The position numbers and the translations under genes are program-made. From assembly GCA_002170915.1 (NCBI GenBank), contig NHHQ01000057.1:1-5331 (forward strand): a DNA stretch of 5,331 nt, given 5' to 3'. This document shows positions 1-5,331 of the stretch, piece by piece. The notes below the pieces were generated by a model. That model saw only the letters and a program-made list of their open reading frames with translations, was not told the DNA's origin and did not search any database. Position 1 is the stretch's first letter; each line of letters starts with the position of its first letter. The DNA comes from Rhodospirillaceae bacterium TMED167. GTDB lineage: Bacteria; Pseudomonadota; Alphaproteobacteria; Rhodospirillales_A; UBA2165.

Positions 1-1895
1 GCTTGAATGAAAGGCGATAGAAAATCGTCATAATCTTTCCAACGTGCAACGGACCCCGTGTAAATCGGCTGACGAACCTGCCATTTCGACGCAGTTCGGA
101 CGGCGCCATCGCTTACGTGAAAATCGAGGCAATCGGGATCCCAATCAAGGCCGATAAAGTCGATCATTTCCCGGCTCTTGCCCTCCTGATCCTGAACCAC
201 GTCTTCATAACTGACATCCAGGATCGGTAAGGGCAGTACGCGAGACCAATGCTCCATGATATTTATATAGGTCTTATAATAGGCCCCTATATGCGCCAGG
301 TCGCAGCTCCAGGCGTGGGAATGGACAAAGTTTTGGAAATAGCATGACAGGGCCGTGTCCCGCGGATCCCTCTTGCAGTGGATGACCCGTGCGCCAGGAT
401 AGAGCAGCGCAATCAAACCAAGATACATAAAATTAACGGGTAATTTATCGACCACCCGCGCCGCGCTGTCTCCCGACTCGCTCAGTGATCGTAGGTCATC
501 TTTAGCGAGCGACGCAATATCTTCAGGCCCCAGGTCTGCAACGCGCTCTGGAAATGGCAATCCGCCGTCCCGTTCCGTCTCCAATTCCTGAATCATTGTC
601 TCGATGTTGGGCCGCTCTCCGGCCCCAAAAACATCTTGATGACTTGCCAGAATTTTCTCCACCAATGTCGTGCCCGAGCGGGGCATGCCGACCACGAAGA
701 CAGGCTTGTCTGTCGCGTCGCCCCATCCCCGGCGCGTCTCAAAAAAGGATTTCTGGAACACCCCGGAAATCTGAGCGGCGATCCTGGCGTGGTCTCTGGG
801 GTTGAAACCCTGATTTTTGCTCTCGAGGAGCACGCGCCGGCAGGCATTGCCTGTGGCAAAGAAAGTAATCGCCGGTGCCGGCAGCTTCTGTTGATCCGCC
901 TGCATGCCCAGCGCAAAATTCAGCTTGGCCTTATTCTCGAGCGAAAGATCGGGAGACTGGGCCAGTTCCGCAAGGAACATAAGCTGCTCGGGCGAAAGCC
1001 TCACTTTTCCCGATGTCGCCAGTGCATACTGAGAATCCACGTGACGCGGATCTATGTCGACAGCCCGGCGAAAGCTCGCCAGAGCCTCATCCATTGCGCC
1101 TTTTTCCGACTGGCAGACGCCAAGATTGTAGTGCACCCCTGCCGCGTCCGGATTAACTCGAAGAGCGTCGCGAAATAATGCGATAGCATCATCAAACCGG
1201 GATTTTACAGAATAGAGGGTGGCAAGATTGGTGATTGTCTGGCCGTTGAGAGGGTCCCCCTGATGTGCCTGTTCAAAATTCCCAATGGCACTGTCGAAAT
1301 CACCGCACGTCGAGTGAATAAGCCCCAACGTGTGTAGAGCCTTTGGCAGACCGGGTTGCAGGGCGAGGGCTTTCCTGCACGCCGTCTCCGCTTGTTTGTG
1401 CTGTTCTTTAGCCACAAGCAATGTCGCCTGATTGCACAACAATGGCGCATTCTGAGGTGCAAGCGCGAGGGAGCGACCCATGGCACTTAAGGCCTCGTCA
1501 ATCTGTCCCAAGCCAGCCAAGGCCTGCCCCAAATTGCCCCATGCCTCCCCGTCGGCCTCATCCAATTCAAGCGCAGAGCTGGCAGCGGCGCGAGCATCTT
1601 CCCAGTTGCATAATTGGTTATGGATGATGGAGAGGTTGATATAAAAGACCTTTTGATTGCAATCCTTTTTAATCGCCTTTCTGATCAATTTAATGGCCCG
1701 CGGGTGGCGGCCCAGCTGATGGGCTACAAGGCCGGAGAGATGCAGAGCATCCGGATGATCTGGCGCCGCCTTGAGCGCCCTCTTGTAATATTTTTCAGCT
1801 TGTGGAAGTTCCCCTTTTTGATGATGGCCCATGGCTCGGACCAGTAAATCCTGAACGTGTCTTTTGCGCGGCTGTGCTGCTGATTGAAGATGCAT
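1..1895 (-). CDS. TPR repeat protein with C-terminal sulfotransferase domain (partial, C-terminus off the window)
   Basis: The frame is open from an ATG at 1895 to the left edge: 631 residues are visible and there is no stop, so the C-terminus is missing. Residues about 15-290 are TPR helices of 34-residue periodicity (for example AWGNLGQALAGLGQIDEAL at 118-136 and VHYNLGVCQSEKGAMDEAL at 254-272). Residues about 398-631 are a PAPS-dependent sulfotransferase domain. The 5'-phosphosulfate loop VVGMPRSGTT lies at 401-410. The 3'-phosphate motif RVIHCKRDPRDTALS lies at 503-517, with the usual Arg509 and Ser517. GAGE at 424-427 offers a Glu427 that could be the catalytic base, as in tyrosylprotein sulfotransferase-like enzymes. 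The late family motif WQVRQPIYTGSVARW is at 605-619. I estimate 20-40 residues are lost. The family transfers sulfate from PAPS to a hydroxyl group, and the TPR part probably docks the acceptor. The acceptor (protein, glycan or small molecule) cannot be read from sequence. The gene overlaps the upstream TPR-glycosyltransferase by one base. There is no signal peptide, so it is probably cytoplasmic. Confidence 0.93.
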   Translation of the reverse strand, partial: MHLQSAAQPRKRHVQDLLVRAMGHHQKGELPQAEKYYKRALKAAPDHPDALHLSGLVAHQLGRHPRAIKLIRKAIKKDCNQKVFYINLSIIHNQLCNWEDARAAASSALELDEADGEAWGNLGQALAGLGQIDEALSAMGRSLALAPQNAPLLCNQATLLVAKEQHKQAETACRKALALQPGLPKALHTLGLIHSTCGDFDSAIGNFEQAHQGDPLNGQTITNLATLYSVKSRFDDAIALFRDALRVNPDAAGVHYNLGVCQSEKGAMDEALASFRRAVDIDPRHVDSQYALATSGKVRLSPEQLMFLAELAQSPDLSLENKAKLNFALGMQADQQKLPAPAITFFATGNACRRVLLESKNQGFNPRDHARIAAQISGVFQKSFFETRRGWGDATDKPVFVVGMPRSGTTLVEKILASHQDVFGAGERPNIETMIQELETERDGGLPFPERVADLGPEDIASLAKDDLRSLSESGDSAARVVDKLPVNFMYLGLIALLYPGARVIHCKRDPRDTALSCYFQNFVHSHAWSCDLAHIGAYYKTYINIMEHWSRVLPLPILDVSYEDVVQDQEGKSREMIDFIGLDWDPDCLDFHVSDGAVRTASKWQVRQPIYTGSVARWKDYDDFLSPFIQ

Positions 1896-1909
1896 TAGAA
1901 TGTGCCCCC
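1893..1909 (-). promoter_or_regulatory. TAATG stop/start overlap with G-rich ribosome binding site
   Basis: On the minus strand the stop TAA (1897-1895) of the glycosyltransferase gene shares its last A with the ATG (1895-1893) of the sulfotransferase gene. A GGGGG run (1909-1905), nine bases before the ATG and inside the end of the upstream gene, may serve as a weak Shine-Dalgarno sequence. This layout is typical of translational reinitiation or coupling. It also fixes the start, because no other start codon is in frame nearby. Confidence 0.75.
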
Positions 1910-3664
1910 ATCCAGATTACTGGTGCTAACTTCCCTGGCATCTTCAGCCAAATCTTCAGCGAGCCGAATCATCAAAACTGTCCAGTCCTCGGATTGAGCG
2001 CGACGGTAAGCCCGCATGTTTGGGAAAAATGGTACATGCTCTCCGTCATGTCCCCAATACCAGAGCTCCGGCGGCGCAAACAGGGCCCGGACGTCTCCCC
2101 CCAAGGCACCAGCCAAACTGGCGGTCACGTTGGACGAGGTGACCGTCACATCCAACGCCCGGGTCAGGGCCGCCAATCCATCTAAATCGGTGAACCGGTC
2201 CAGATCCGGGGGTGTATGTATTTTGACCCCGATTTTCTTTTCAGCCTCTGTGATCTCCCCAGCGGTCTCTCCGTATTGAAGATTGATATATGTATGGTGA
2301 CCGTTGCGAAGCAGGGGTTCCCATGCGCTCAGCGGGATGGACTTCCGGGCTCCCGTTCGCCCCGCACCACTGCGCCACGAAATGCCGATATAGGGCCCCG
2401 GGCCGATCGCTCGAAGCCACCCCTTAAATTTCTGAACTCTGGCGTCATCCGCGATCAGATAGCCGACAGGCACATCGCTCCCCGGCCCGGTCTCGCCGAT
2501 CAAACCAACAAGATCCGGCAAAGGCACACGGGCAGTGATATCGCGCGAGTTGGCTTCTGCCGCCACTGGATCTGCCTTTGGAACGACCTCAATCGAAGGA
2601 TAACTCCGCGCCATCATCGGCACCAGCCGTGCATCAACCTCCAACACGACATCGGGCGTTTGCGCAAGAACAAGTGACAGGAGGGACGCATACAGGATTT
2701 CGTCCCCCACGCCCTGCTCGGCATGAACCAGCAGGCGGCCTTTCCGGAGTTTTTTACCGGTCCAAAGCGCTTGCTGAAACGCCCGTTCCTGAAATTCAGT
2801 ATGGTGGCGACGGTGATGCCAATCTTTGAGGCCGCCCGTCCATTGTCCCAGCATGAGGTGAACCACCGACCGGTTCCAGCGGGCTTCTCCGCAGCCCGGC
2901 TTGAGATTGATGGCCAAATCGTAGGCGGCTAGAGCTGATTGTAGTTTTCCTTGAGACCGCAGTGCCAGGCCCAAATTGTTCAAATAGCTGACATTCTTCG
3001 GATCAGCAGATAAGGCCGCCTTAAACATGGGCGCCGCGTCTGCTGGCTGGAAAGCACGCAAATAGGTGAGCCCCATTTCATTTCGGAACGCTGCAGTCTC
3101 GCCCACCAGCGGCTCAATGTCCGCCAAGATATCAAACGCCAAGTCCGTATCATTTCTCTCGCGGTGAAGCGCCGCTAAATTCAGGCTTGCCATGACATGG
3201 CCCGGCTGGAGAGAGAGCACGGACCCGTAGGCTGCCAGGGCGCCCCCTGGATCCGCCAACTCCTTCAGGACGTTGCCCAGGTTGTTGTGAGCGTCCGGAT
3301 TTTCGGGATCAAGAGCGACACTTTTGCGGCACGCGGCTTCGGCTTCCTGTAACCGGCCTTGGCTCCTGAGAATAGCCCCCAGGGACATGTGAAAAACGGC
3401 ATTTTCTGGCTCAAGCACAGCAGCAGAATCTATCAATTTAAGTGCAGCCTCCACCTGACCTGTCTGAAAGGCCAGCACGCCCAGGCGATGGCGGGCCGGT
3501 GCACAGGCTGGATCTTTTGACAGAATGTCACGGTAGAGATTTTCCGCCTGCTGTAACTGGCCGGCGTCATGACACACCGCAGCCGTGGCGAGCTTGTCGG
3601 GTAAAGCGCCAGATCGTGCGGCGCCCGCTGCCCCGTCCGGGCTAAATTGGGAAATATTGTTCAC
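1895..3664 (-). CDS. TPR repeat protein with C-terminal GT-B (glycosyltransferase 9-like) domain
   Basis: This is a complete gene of 589 residues. Residues about 24-300 hold roughly eight TPR or TPR-like units (for example AHNNLGNVLKELADPGGALAAY at 125-146, given here as the pattern around HNNLGN and GALAAY). A linker, ARWNRSVVHLMLGQWTGGL (261-279), matches the GT-linked TPR family. Residues about 308-575 form a GT-B fold related to glycosyltransferase family 9, with VHAEQGVGDEILYASLL (313-329), IGISWRSG (426-433), LQYGE (462-466), SSNVTASLAGALG (510-522) and a late region rich in aromatic residues (WYWG, 535-538). Known relatives are alphaproteobacterial TPR-glycosyltransferases; the architecture resembles FlmG, the flagellin glycosyltransferase of Caulobacter, whose TPR part binds the acceptor protein. 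Donor and acceptor here are not determinable. The start is GTG at 3664; no ATG, GTG or TTG lies in frame just upstream, and a weak GGTGG sits about 12 bases before it. There is no signal peptide. Its stop codon overlaps the start of the TPR-sulfotransferase, which points to one transcript and related jobs. The usual His before LAGALG is Ser516. Confidence 0.92.
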   Translation of the reverse strand: MNNISQFSPDGAAGAARSGALPDKLATAAVCHDAGQLQQAENLYRDILSKDPACAPARHRLGVLAFQTGQVEAALKLIDSAAVLEPENAVFHMSLGAILRSQGRLQEAEAACRKSVALDPENPDAHNNLGNVLKELADPGGALAAYGSVLSLQPGHVMASLNLAALHRERNDTDLAFDILADIEPLVGETAAFRNEMGLTYLRAFQPADAAPMFKAALSADPKNVSYLNNLGLALRSQGKLQSALAAYDLAINLKPGCGEARWNRSVVHLMLGQWTGGLKDWHHRRHHTEFQERAFQQALWTGKKLRKGRLLVHAEQGVGDEILYASLLSLVLAQTPDVVLEVDARLVPMMARSYPSIEVVPKADPVAAEANSRDITARVPLPDLVGLIGETGPGSDVPVGYLIADDARVQKFKGWLRAIGPGPYIGISWRSGAGRTGARKSIPLSAWEPLLRNGHHTYINLQYGETAGEITEAEKKIGVKIHTPPDLDRFTDLDGLAALTRALDVTVTSSNVTASLAGALGGDVRALFAPPELWYWGHDGEHVPFFPNMRAYRRAQSEDWTVLMIRLAEDLAEDAREVSTSNLDGGTF

Positions 3665-3773
3665 GCGTCTGTTTTTCCACCAATGTAATGTGGCAGATTA
3701 TTCCTAGCGCAATTGAAACGCCTTCGAATCTTGCCTACACACATGAGCACCGTCGCATGGAGAGGGCTTACAA
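3665..3773. promoter_or_regulatory. Divergent intergenic region between the TPR-glycosyltransferase gene and pyrE
   Basis: This 109-base gap must hold start signals for both directions. For pyrE, TTGAAA (3713-3718, five of six matches to the -35 consensus) is followed after 17 bases by TACACA (3736-3741, three of six), giving a predicted start near 3748 and a leader of about 26 bases, too short for a classical pyrimidine attenuator. For the minus-strand gene, AATAAT (3702-3697, five of six) is a candidate -10, but no good -35 lies at the right distance. The two candidates nearly abut, so the promoters may interfere with each other. The element positions are weakly supported. That promoters exist here follows from gene orientation. 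Confidence 0.4.
3759..3766 (+). promoter_or_regulatory. Strong ribosome binding site of pyrE
   Basis: GGAGAGGG lies seven bases before the ATG at 3774, an almost ideal Shine-Dalgarno match and spacing. It supports that ATG over the out-of-frame ATGs at 3743 and 3756. Confidence 0.8.
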
Positions 3774-4466
3774 ATGGTAAAGAACCCGGGAATCGCGGAG
3801 AGAACGCCAGAACAAAAAGCAGCTGGGCAAGCGGCCGCCAAATATCTCATTGATATAAAGGCCGTGAACTTTAGGCCGGACGAGCCCTACAAACTTACCG
3901 CAGGTTGGGCGAGCCCCGTGTATGTGGATTGCCGCAAAGTGATTGCTTTCCTCGAAGAGCGTCGCGCCATCATCCAGTCGGGCGTCGATATGCTGAACCG
4001 GGACATCGCTGAAGAACCAGACTTGGTAGCGGGAGGTGAGACAGCTGGCATTCCCTACGCGGCCTGGATCTCAGAAGCCCTCTCGAAGCCCATGCTTTAT
4101 GTGCGCAAAAAGCCAAAAGGGTTCGGTCGTAACGCCCAGATCGAGGGAGACATGCCGGAGGGCAGTCATGTCCTGCTTGTCGAGGATTTGGCCACTGACG
4201 GCGGTAGCAAAATTAACTTTATCAACGCATTAAGAGGCTCAGGTGCCACGGTTTCGGACGTTTTCGTCGTGTTTTTTTATGGCGCTTTTCCCGGTGCGGC
4301 GAACACCATGGCCGACGCCGACGTGACCCTACACTATCTATGTGATTGGTGGGATGTCATCGCTGCGGCGGAAGCGGGCGGATATTTTAACCCGGACGAT
4401 ATCGCCGGAGTGCGCGCGTTTCTTGCCGATCCGGCAGACTGGTCTAAATCCCACGGCGGCAAGTAA
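3774..4466 (+). CDS. pyrE: Orotate phosphoribosyltransferase
   Basis: This is a complete 230-residue enzyme, about the usual length for alphaproteobacterial PyrE. It joins orotate to PRPP to make orotidine 5'-monophosphate, the fifth step of de novo pyrimidine synthesis, in the cytoplasm and normally as a dimer. The visible signatures are YKLTAGWASPVYVDCRK (39-55) in the N-terminal orotate-binding part, AGGETAGIP (86-94), the flexible catalytic loop YVRKKPKGFGRNAQIEG (109-125) with its Arg/Lys cluster, and the PRPP-binding loop VLLVEDLATDGGSK (133-146) with the acidic pair Glu137-Asp138. The loop sequence is the alphaproteobacterial form rather than the enterobacterial one. The start at 3774 has an excellent ribosome binding site. 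The gene stands alone: the upstream gene is divergent and the downstream gene is convergent, so it is probably transcribed as a single gene. No frameshift or missing motif is seen. Confidence 0.96.
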   Translation: MVKNPGIAERTPEQKAAGQAAAKYLIDIKAVNFRPDEPYKLTAGWASPVYVDCRKVIAFLEERRAIIQSGVDMLNRDIAEEPDLVAGGETAGIPYAAWISEALSKPMLYVRKKPKGFGRNAQIEGDMPEGSHVLLVEDLATDGGSKINFINALRGSGATVSDVFVVFFYGAFPGAANTMADADVTLHYLCDWWDVIAAAEAGGYFNPDDIAGVRAFLADPADWSKSHGGK

Positions 4467-4536
4467 GGCCCGAGTTAACCCGTCCTTACTCTGTCCGTTG
4501 GGGACAAATGCATGGAGCGTCTCGCTGCGAAAAGGC

Positions 4537-5037
4537 TTAACTCCCGCGGCTGGGCTCAAAACCGGCGATGGCTTGGCGAAGTTCGTTGAGTTCCTTGCAG
4601 CCCCGGGGACATAGCTTTTCAAGCTGCACAAGATTTTTGCGCGCTCTGGTGATGTCTCCGAGTTTTAAGAAAAGCTCCCCTTGGTACTCCAGCGCCCCTT
4701 TGTGGTTGGGCTCGATGGCAAATACGCGCATGTAGGATGCGGCGGCAAGCTCCAATTTTTCGGTTTTACGGTAAGAGAACCCCAAGTAATTATGGGCATC
4801 AGCATTTTTAGGCTCTTGAGCGATAACTTTTTTCATCAGGCTGACCGCCGCATCGTAGCGCCCGGCATACACCGCCGCGCGTCCCTCTTTAAAATCCTTA
4901 TCGGCCGTCTTGGGCGTCTCCTCAGAAGATTTTCCCATGGCGTAAACACCATCCGGAACGGCGAGGACCACAGCTCCCAGTAAGGCAACGGCACAAAGCA
5001 GTGATAATTTCGAGTAACTTTTAAAAATGAAGATCAT
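4537..5037 (-). CDS. Small exported TPR protein with a C-x3-C pair
   Basis: This gene encodes 166 residues. It begins with a Sec-type signal peptide: basic residues at 6-10 (KSYSK), a hydrophobic core at about 11-26 (LSLLCAVALLGAVVLA), and a probable signal peptidase I site after VYA at 31-33. There is no lipobox cysteine, so the mature protein is probably soluble and periplasmic. Residues about 46-147 form three TPR units (for example ADAHNYLGFSYRKTEKLELAAASY, 79-102, read here as the NYLGFSY and LELAAASY helices). After the last unit comes LEKLCPRGCKELNELRQAI (139-157), with Cys143 and Cys147 the only cysteines of the mature chain; a disulfide or metal site is possible. Small periplasmic TPR proteins of this kind are common in Alphaproteobacteria and usually have no assigned function; they act as protein-protein adaptors. 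The ATG at 5037 is supported by GGGAG seven bases upstream. The gene runs convergently towards pyrE and divergently from the putative binding-protein gene. No specific partner can be named. Confidence 0.9.
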   Translation of the reverse strand: MIFIFKSYSKLSLLCAVALLGAVVLAVPDGVYAMGKSSEETPKTADKDFKEGRAAVYAGRYDAAVSLMKKVIAQEPKNADAHNYLGFSYRKTEKLELAAASYMRVFAIEPNHKGALEYQGELFLKLGDITRARKNLVQLEKLCPRGCKELNELRQAIAGFEPSRGS

Positions 5038-5044
5038 GGCCTCA

Positions 5045-5049
5045 CTCCC
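5045..5049 (-). promoter_or_regulatory. Ribosome binding site of the exported TPR gene
   Basis: GGGAG on the minus strand lies seven bases before the ATG at 5037. A second GAGG follows closer to the start (5043-5040), only two bases from it. The first has the better spacing and supports the chosen start. Confidence 0.6.
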
Positions 5050-5125
5050 ACCTGAATGTCAGCAACCTGTCTTTGGCACACGTTAATGTCTACCGGCAGT
5101 CCCAAGTTTACCCCGCTTTCGCGCG

Positions 5126-5134
5126 ATTATATCA
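5126..5134 (-). promoter_or_regulatory. Extended -10 promoter for the exported TPR gene
   Basis: On the minus strand the sequence TGATATAAT combines a perfect TATAAT (5131-5126) with the extended -10 TG (5134-5133). No convincing -35 lies 16-18 bases upstream; TTGACC (5159-5154) is present but 22 bases away. Extended -10 promoters can work without a -35. Transcription would begin near 5119, giving a leader of about 81 bases. One copy of the 10-bp direct repeat overlaps the TG part. Confidence 0.55.
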
Positions 5135-5165
5135 AATATCGGCGGCCGCACCCGGTCAAATATCG
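5132..5165. repeat. Two-copy 10-bp direct repeat
   Basis: TCAAATATCG occurs at 5132-5141 and again, identically, at 5156-5165. The copies start 24 bp apart, between two and two and a half helical turns. Both lie at or just upstream of the extended -10 of the minus-strand TPR gene, one touching it and one over the distant TTGACC. Position and exact identity suggest paired binding sites for a regulator, but no known operator is recognised. Confidence 0.5.
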
Positions 5166-5180
5166 TCACATGATTGTGAC
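5165..5180. repeat. Inverted repeat with 6-bp perfect arms
   Basis: GTCACA (5165-5170) and TGTGAC (5175-5180) are exact reverse complements separated by TGAT. The element abuts the second direct-repeat copy, sharing its G. It lies about 65 bases before the ATG at 5245 and about 46 bases upstream of the minus-strand -10 hexamer. It could be a dimeric regulator site for either gene, or a small hairpin in RNA. The arms are in the opposite order to a CRP site. Confidence 0.5.
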
Positions 5181-5244
5181 AGACAGGAAGCGCTGCGCGC
5201 CGAGCTCAATTGCGGTGGCCCATCATCGGGTCTAAATTGATAAG

Positions 5245-5331
5245 ATGAAAAAAATATTTGCCCTTGTCATTGCTGTAGCGGGACTGGCCCTCCATCACCC
5301 GGCTCTCGCAAAAGACACCCTCACCATCGGG
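5245..5331 (+). CDS. Exported protein, probable ABC-transporter solute-binding protein (partial, N-terminus only)
   Basis: Only the first 29 codons are inside the window. They encode a textbook Sec signal peptide: MKK, a hydrophobic core FALVIAVAGLAL (5-16), and a probable signal peptidase I site after ALA (20-22). The mature chain opens with KDTLTIG. A Thr-Leu-Thr-Ile-Gly-like strand immediately after the signal peptide is typical of periplasmic solute-binding proteins, especially the peptide/nickel (family 5) type, but seven residues cannot prove this. An in-frame TAA at 5233-5235 leaves no upstream ATG, GTG or TTG, so the ATG at 5245 is the first possible start. No good Shine-Dalgarno sequence precedes it. 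If the family call is right, permease and ATPase genes should follow beyond the window. Confidence 0.65.
   Translation, partial: MKKIFALVIAVAGLALHHPALAKDTLTIG

Noticed and set aside
593..916. Minus-strand frame of 107 codons.
   Set aside because: It lies in a different frame across the PAPS-loop region of the sulfotransferase. The motif-bearing frame is the real one, and no frameshift is needed.
636..1178. Open plus-strand frame of 180 codons opposite the sulfotransferase gene.
   Set aside because: The minus strand carries an unbroken TPR-sulfotransferase with clear motifs through this stretch. The plus-strand product has no recognisable domain and is an antisense shadow.
2904..3600. Repetitive TPR coding sequence as possible DNA tandem repeats.
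   Set aside because: The periodicity is at protein level (34-residue TPR units) with diverged DNA; there are no identical repeats and nothing resembling CRISPR spacing.
4270..4279. Run of T resembling the tail of a terminator.
   Set aside because: It is inside pyrE and encodes the Val-Phe-Phe-Tyr strand; there is no upstream GC-rich stem.
4492..4506. Hairpin TGTCC-GTTGG-GGACA between the convergent stops, a possible terminator.
   Set aside because: The stem is only five base pairs and no T-tract follows on either strand, so intrinsic termination is not supported.
4472..4543. Inverted repeat GAGTTAA / TTAACTC spanning the convergent gap.
   Set aside because: Arms of seven bases separated by 58 bases do not extend on either side; chance is an adequate explanation.
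4342..4614. Plus-strand frame running across the end of pyrE and into the exported TPR gene.
   Set aside because: It overlaps two well-supported genes, has no ribosome binding site and shows no family resemblance.
5165..5180. CRP/FNR-type binding site.
   Set aside because: CRP sites read TGTGA-N6-TCACA; here the half-sites are in the reverse order with a four-base spacer, so the match is only superficial.

Overview
The window reads as an alphaproteobacterial chromosome segment. The best evidence is the orotate phosphoribosyltransferase, which carries the loop and PRPP signatures typical of alphaproteobacterial PyrE. The pair of TPR-fused transferases and the moderately GC-rich composition (judged by eye) agree. 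I cannot name a genus. Coding density is high, and the longest stretch without a gene is about 207 bases (5038-5244).

Layout. (1) Positions 1-3664, minus strand: two large TPR-fused transferases in tandem. The upstream gene (3664-1895) is a TPR protein with a C-terminal GT-B, glycosyltransferase-9-like domain. The downstream gene (1895 to beyond position 1) is a TPR protein with a C-terminal PAPS-dependent sulfotransferase domain, and its C-terminus is cut by the window edge. They overlap by one base in a TAATG stop/start junction, so they are almost certainly co-transcribed and probably translationally coupled. (2) Positions 3665-3773: a short divergent promoter region. (3) Positions 3774-4466, plus strand: pyrE, a housekeeping pyrimidine gene with a strong ribosome binding site. 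(4) Positions 4537-5037, minus strand: a small exported TPR protein convergent with pyrE. (5) Positions 5038-5244: a divergent regulatory region with a near-ideal extended -10 promoter for the minus-strand TPR gene, a 10-bp direct repeat whose copies start 24 bp apart, and a perfect 6-bp-arm inverted repeat. (6) From 5245, plus strand: the first 29 codons of an exported protein, probably an ABC-transporter solute-binding protein.

How the genes may work together. The TPR-glycosyltransferase and TPR-sulfotransferase form the one functional module with strong positional evidence. In both, the TPR array is probably a substrate-docking scaffold, so the pair could glycosylate and then sulfate a shared protein or glycan target. 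That is inference, and the target is not in the window. pyrE, the exported TPR protein and the binding-protein gene look like independent units. The best candidates for something undescribed are the coupled glycosylation/sulfation pair and the repeat-rich operator-like region at 5126-5180. I see no mobile element, CRISPR array, tRNA or rRNA.
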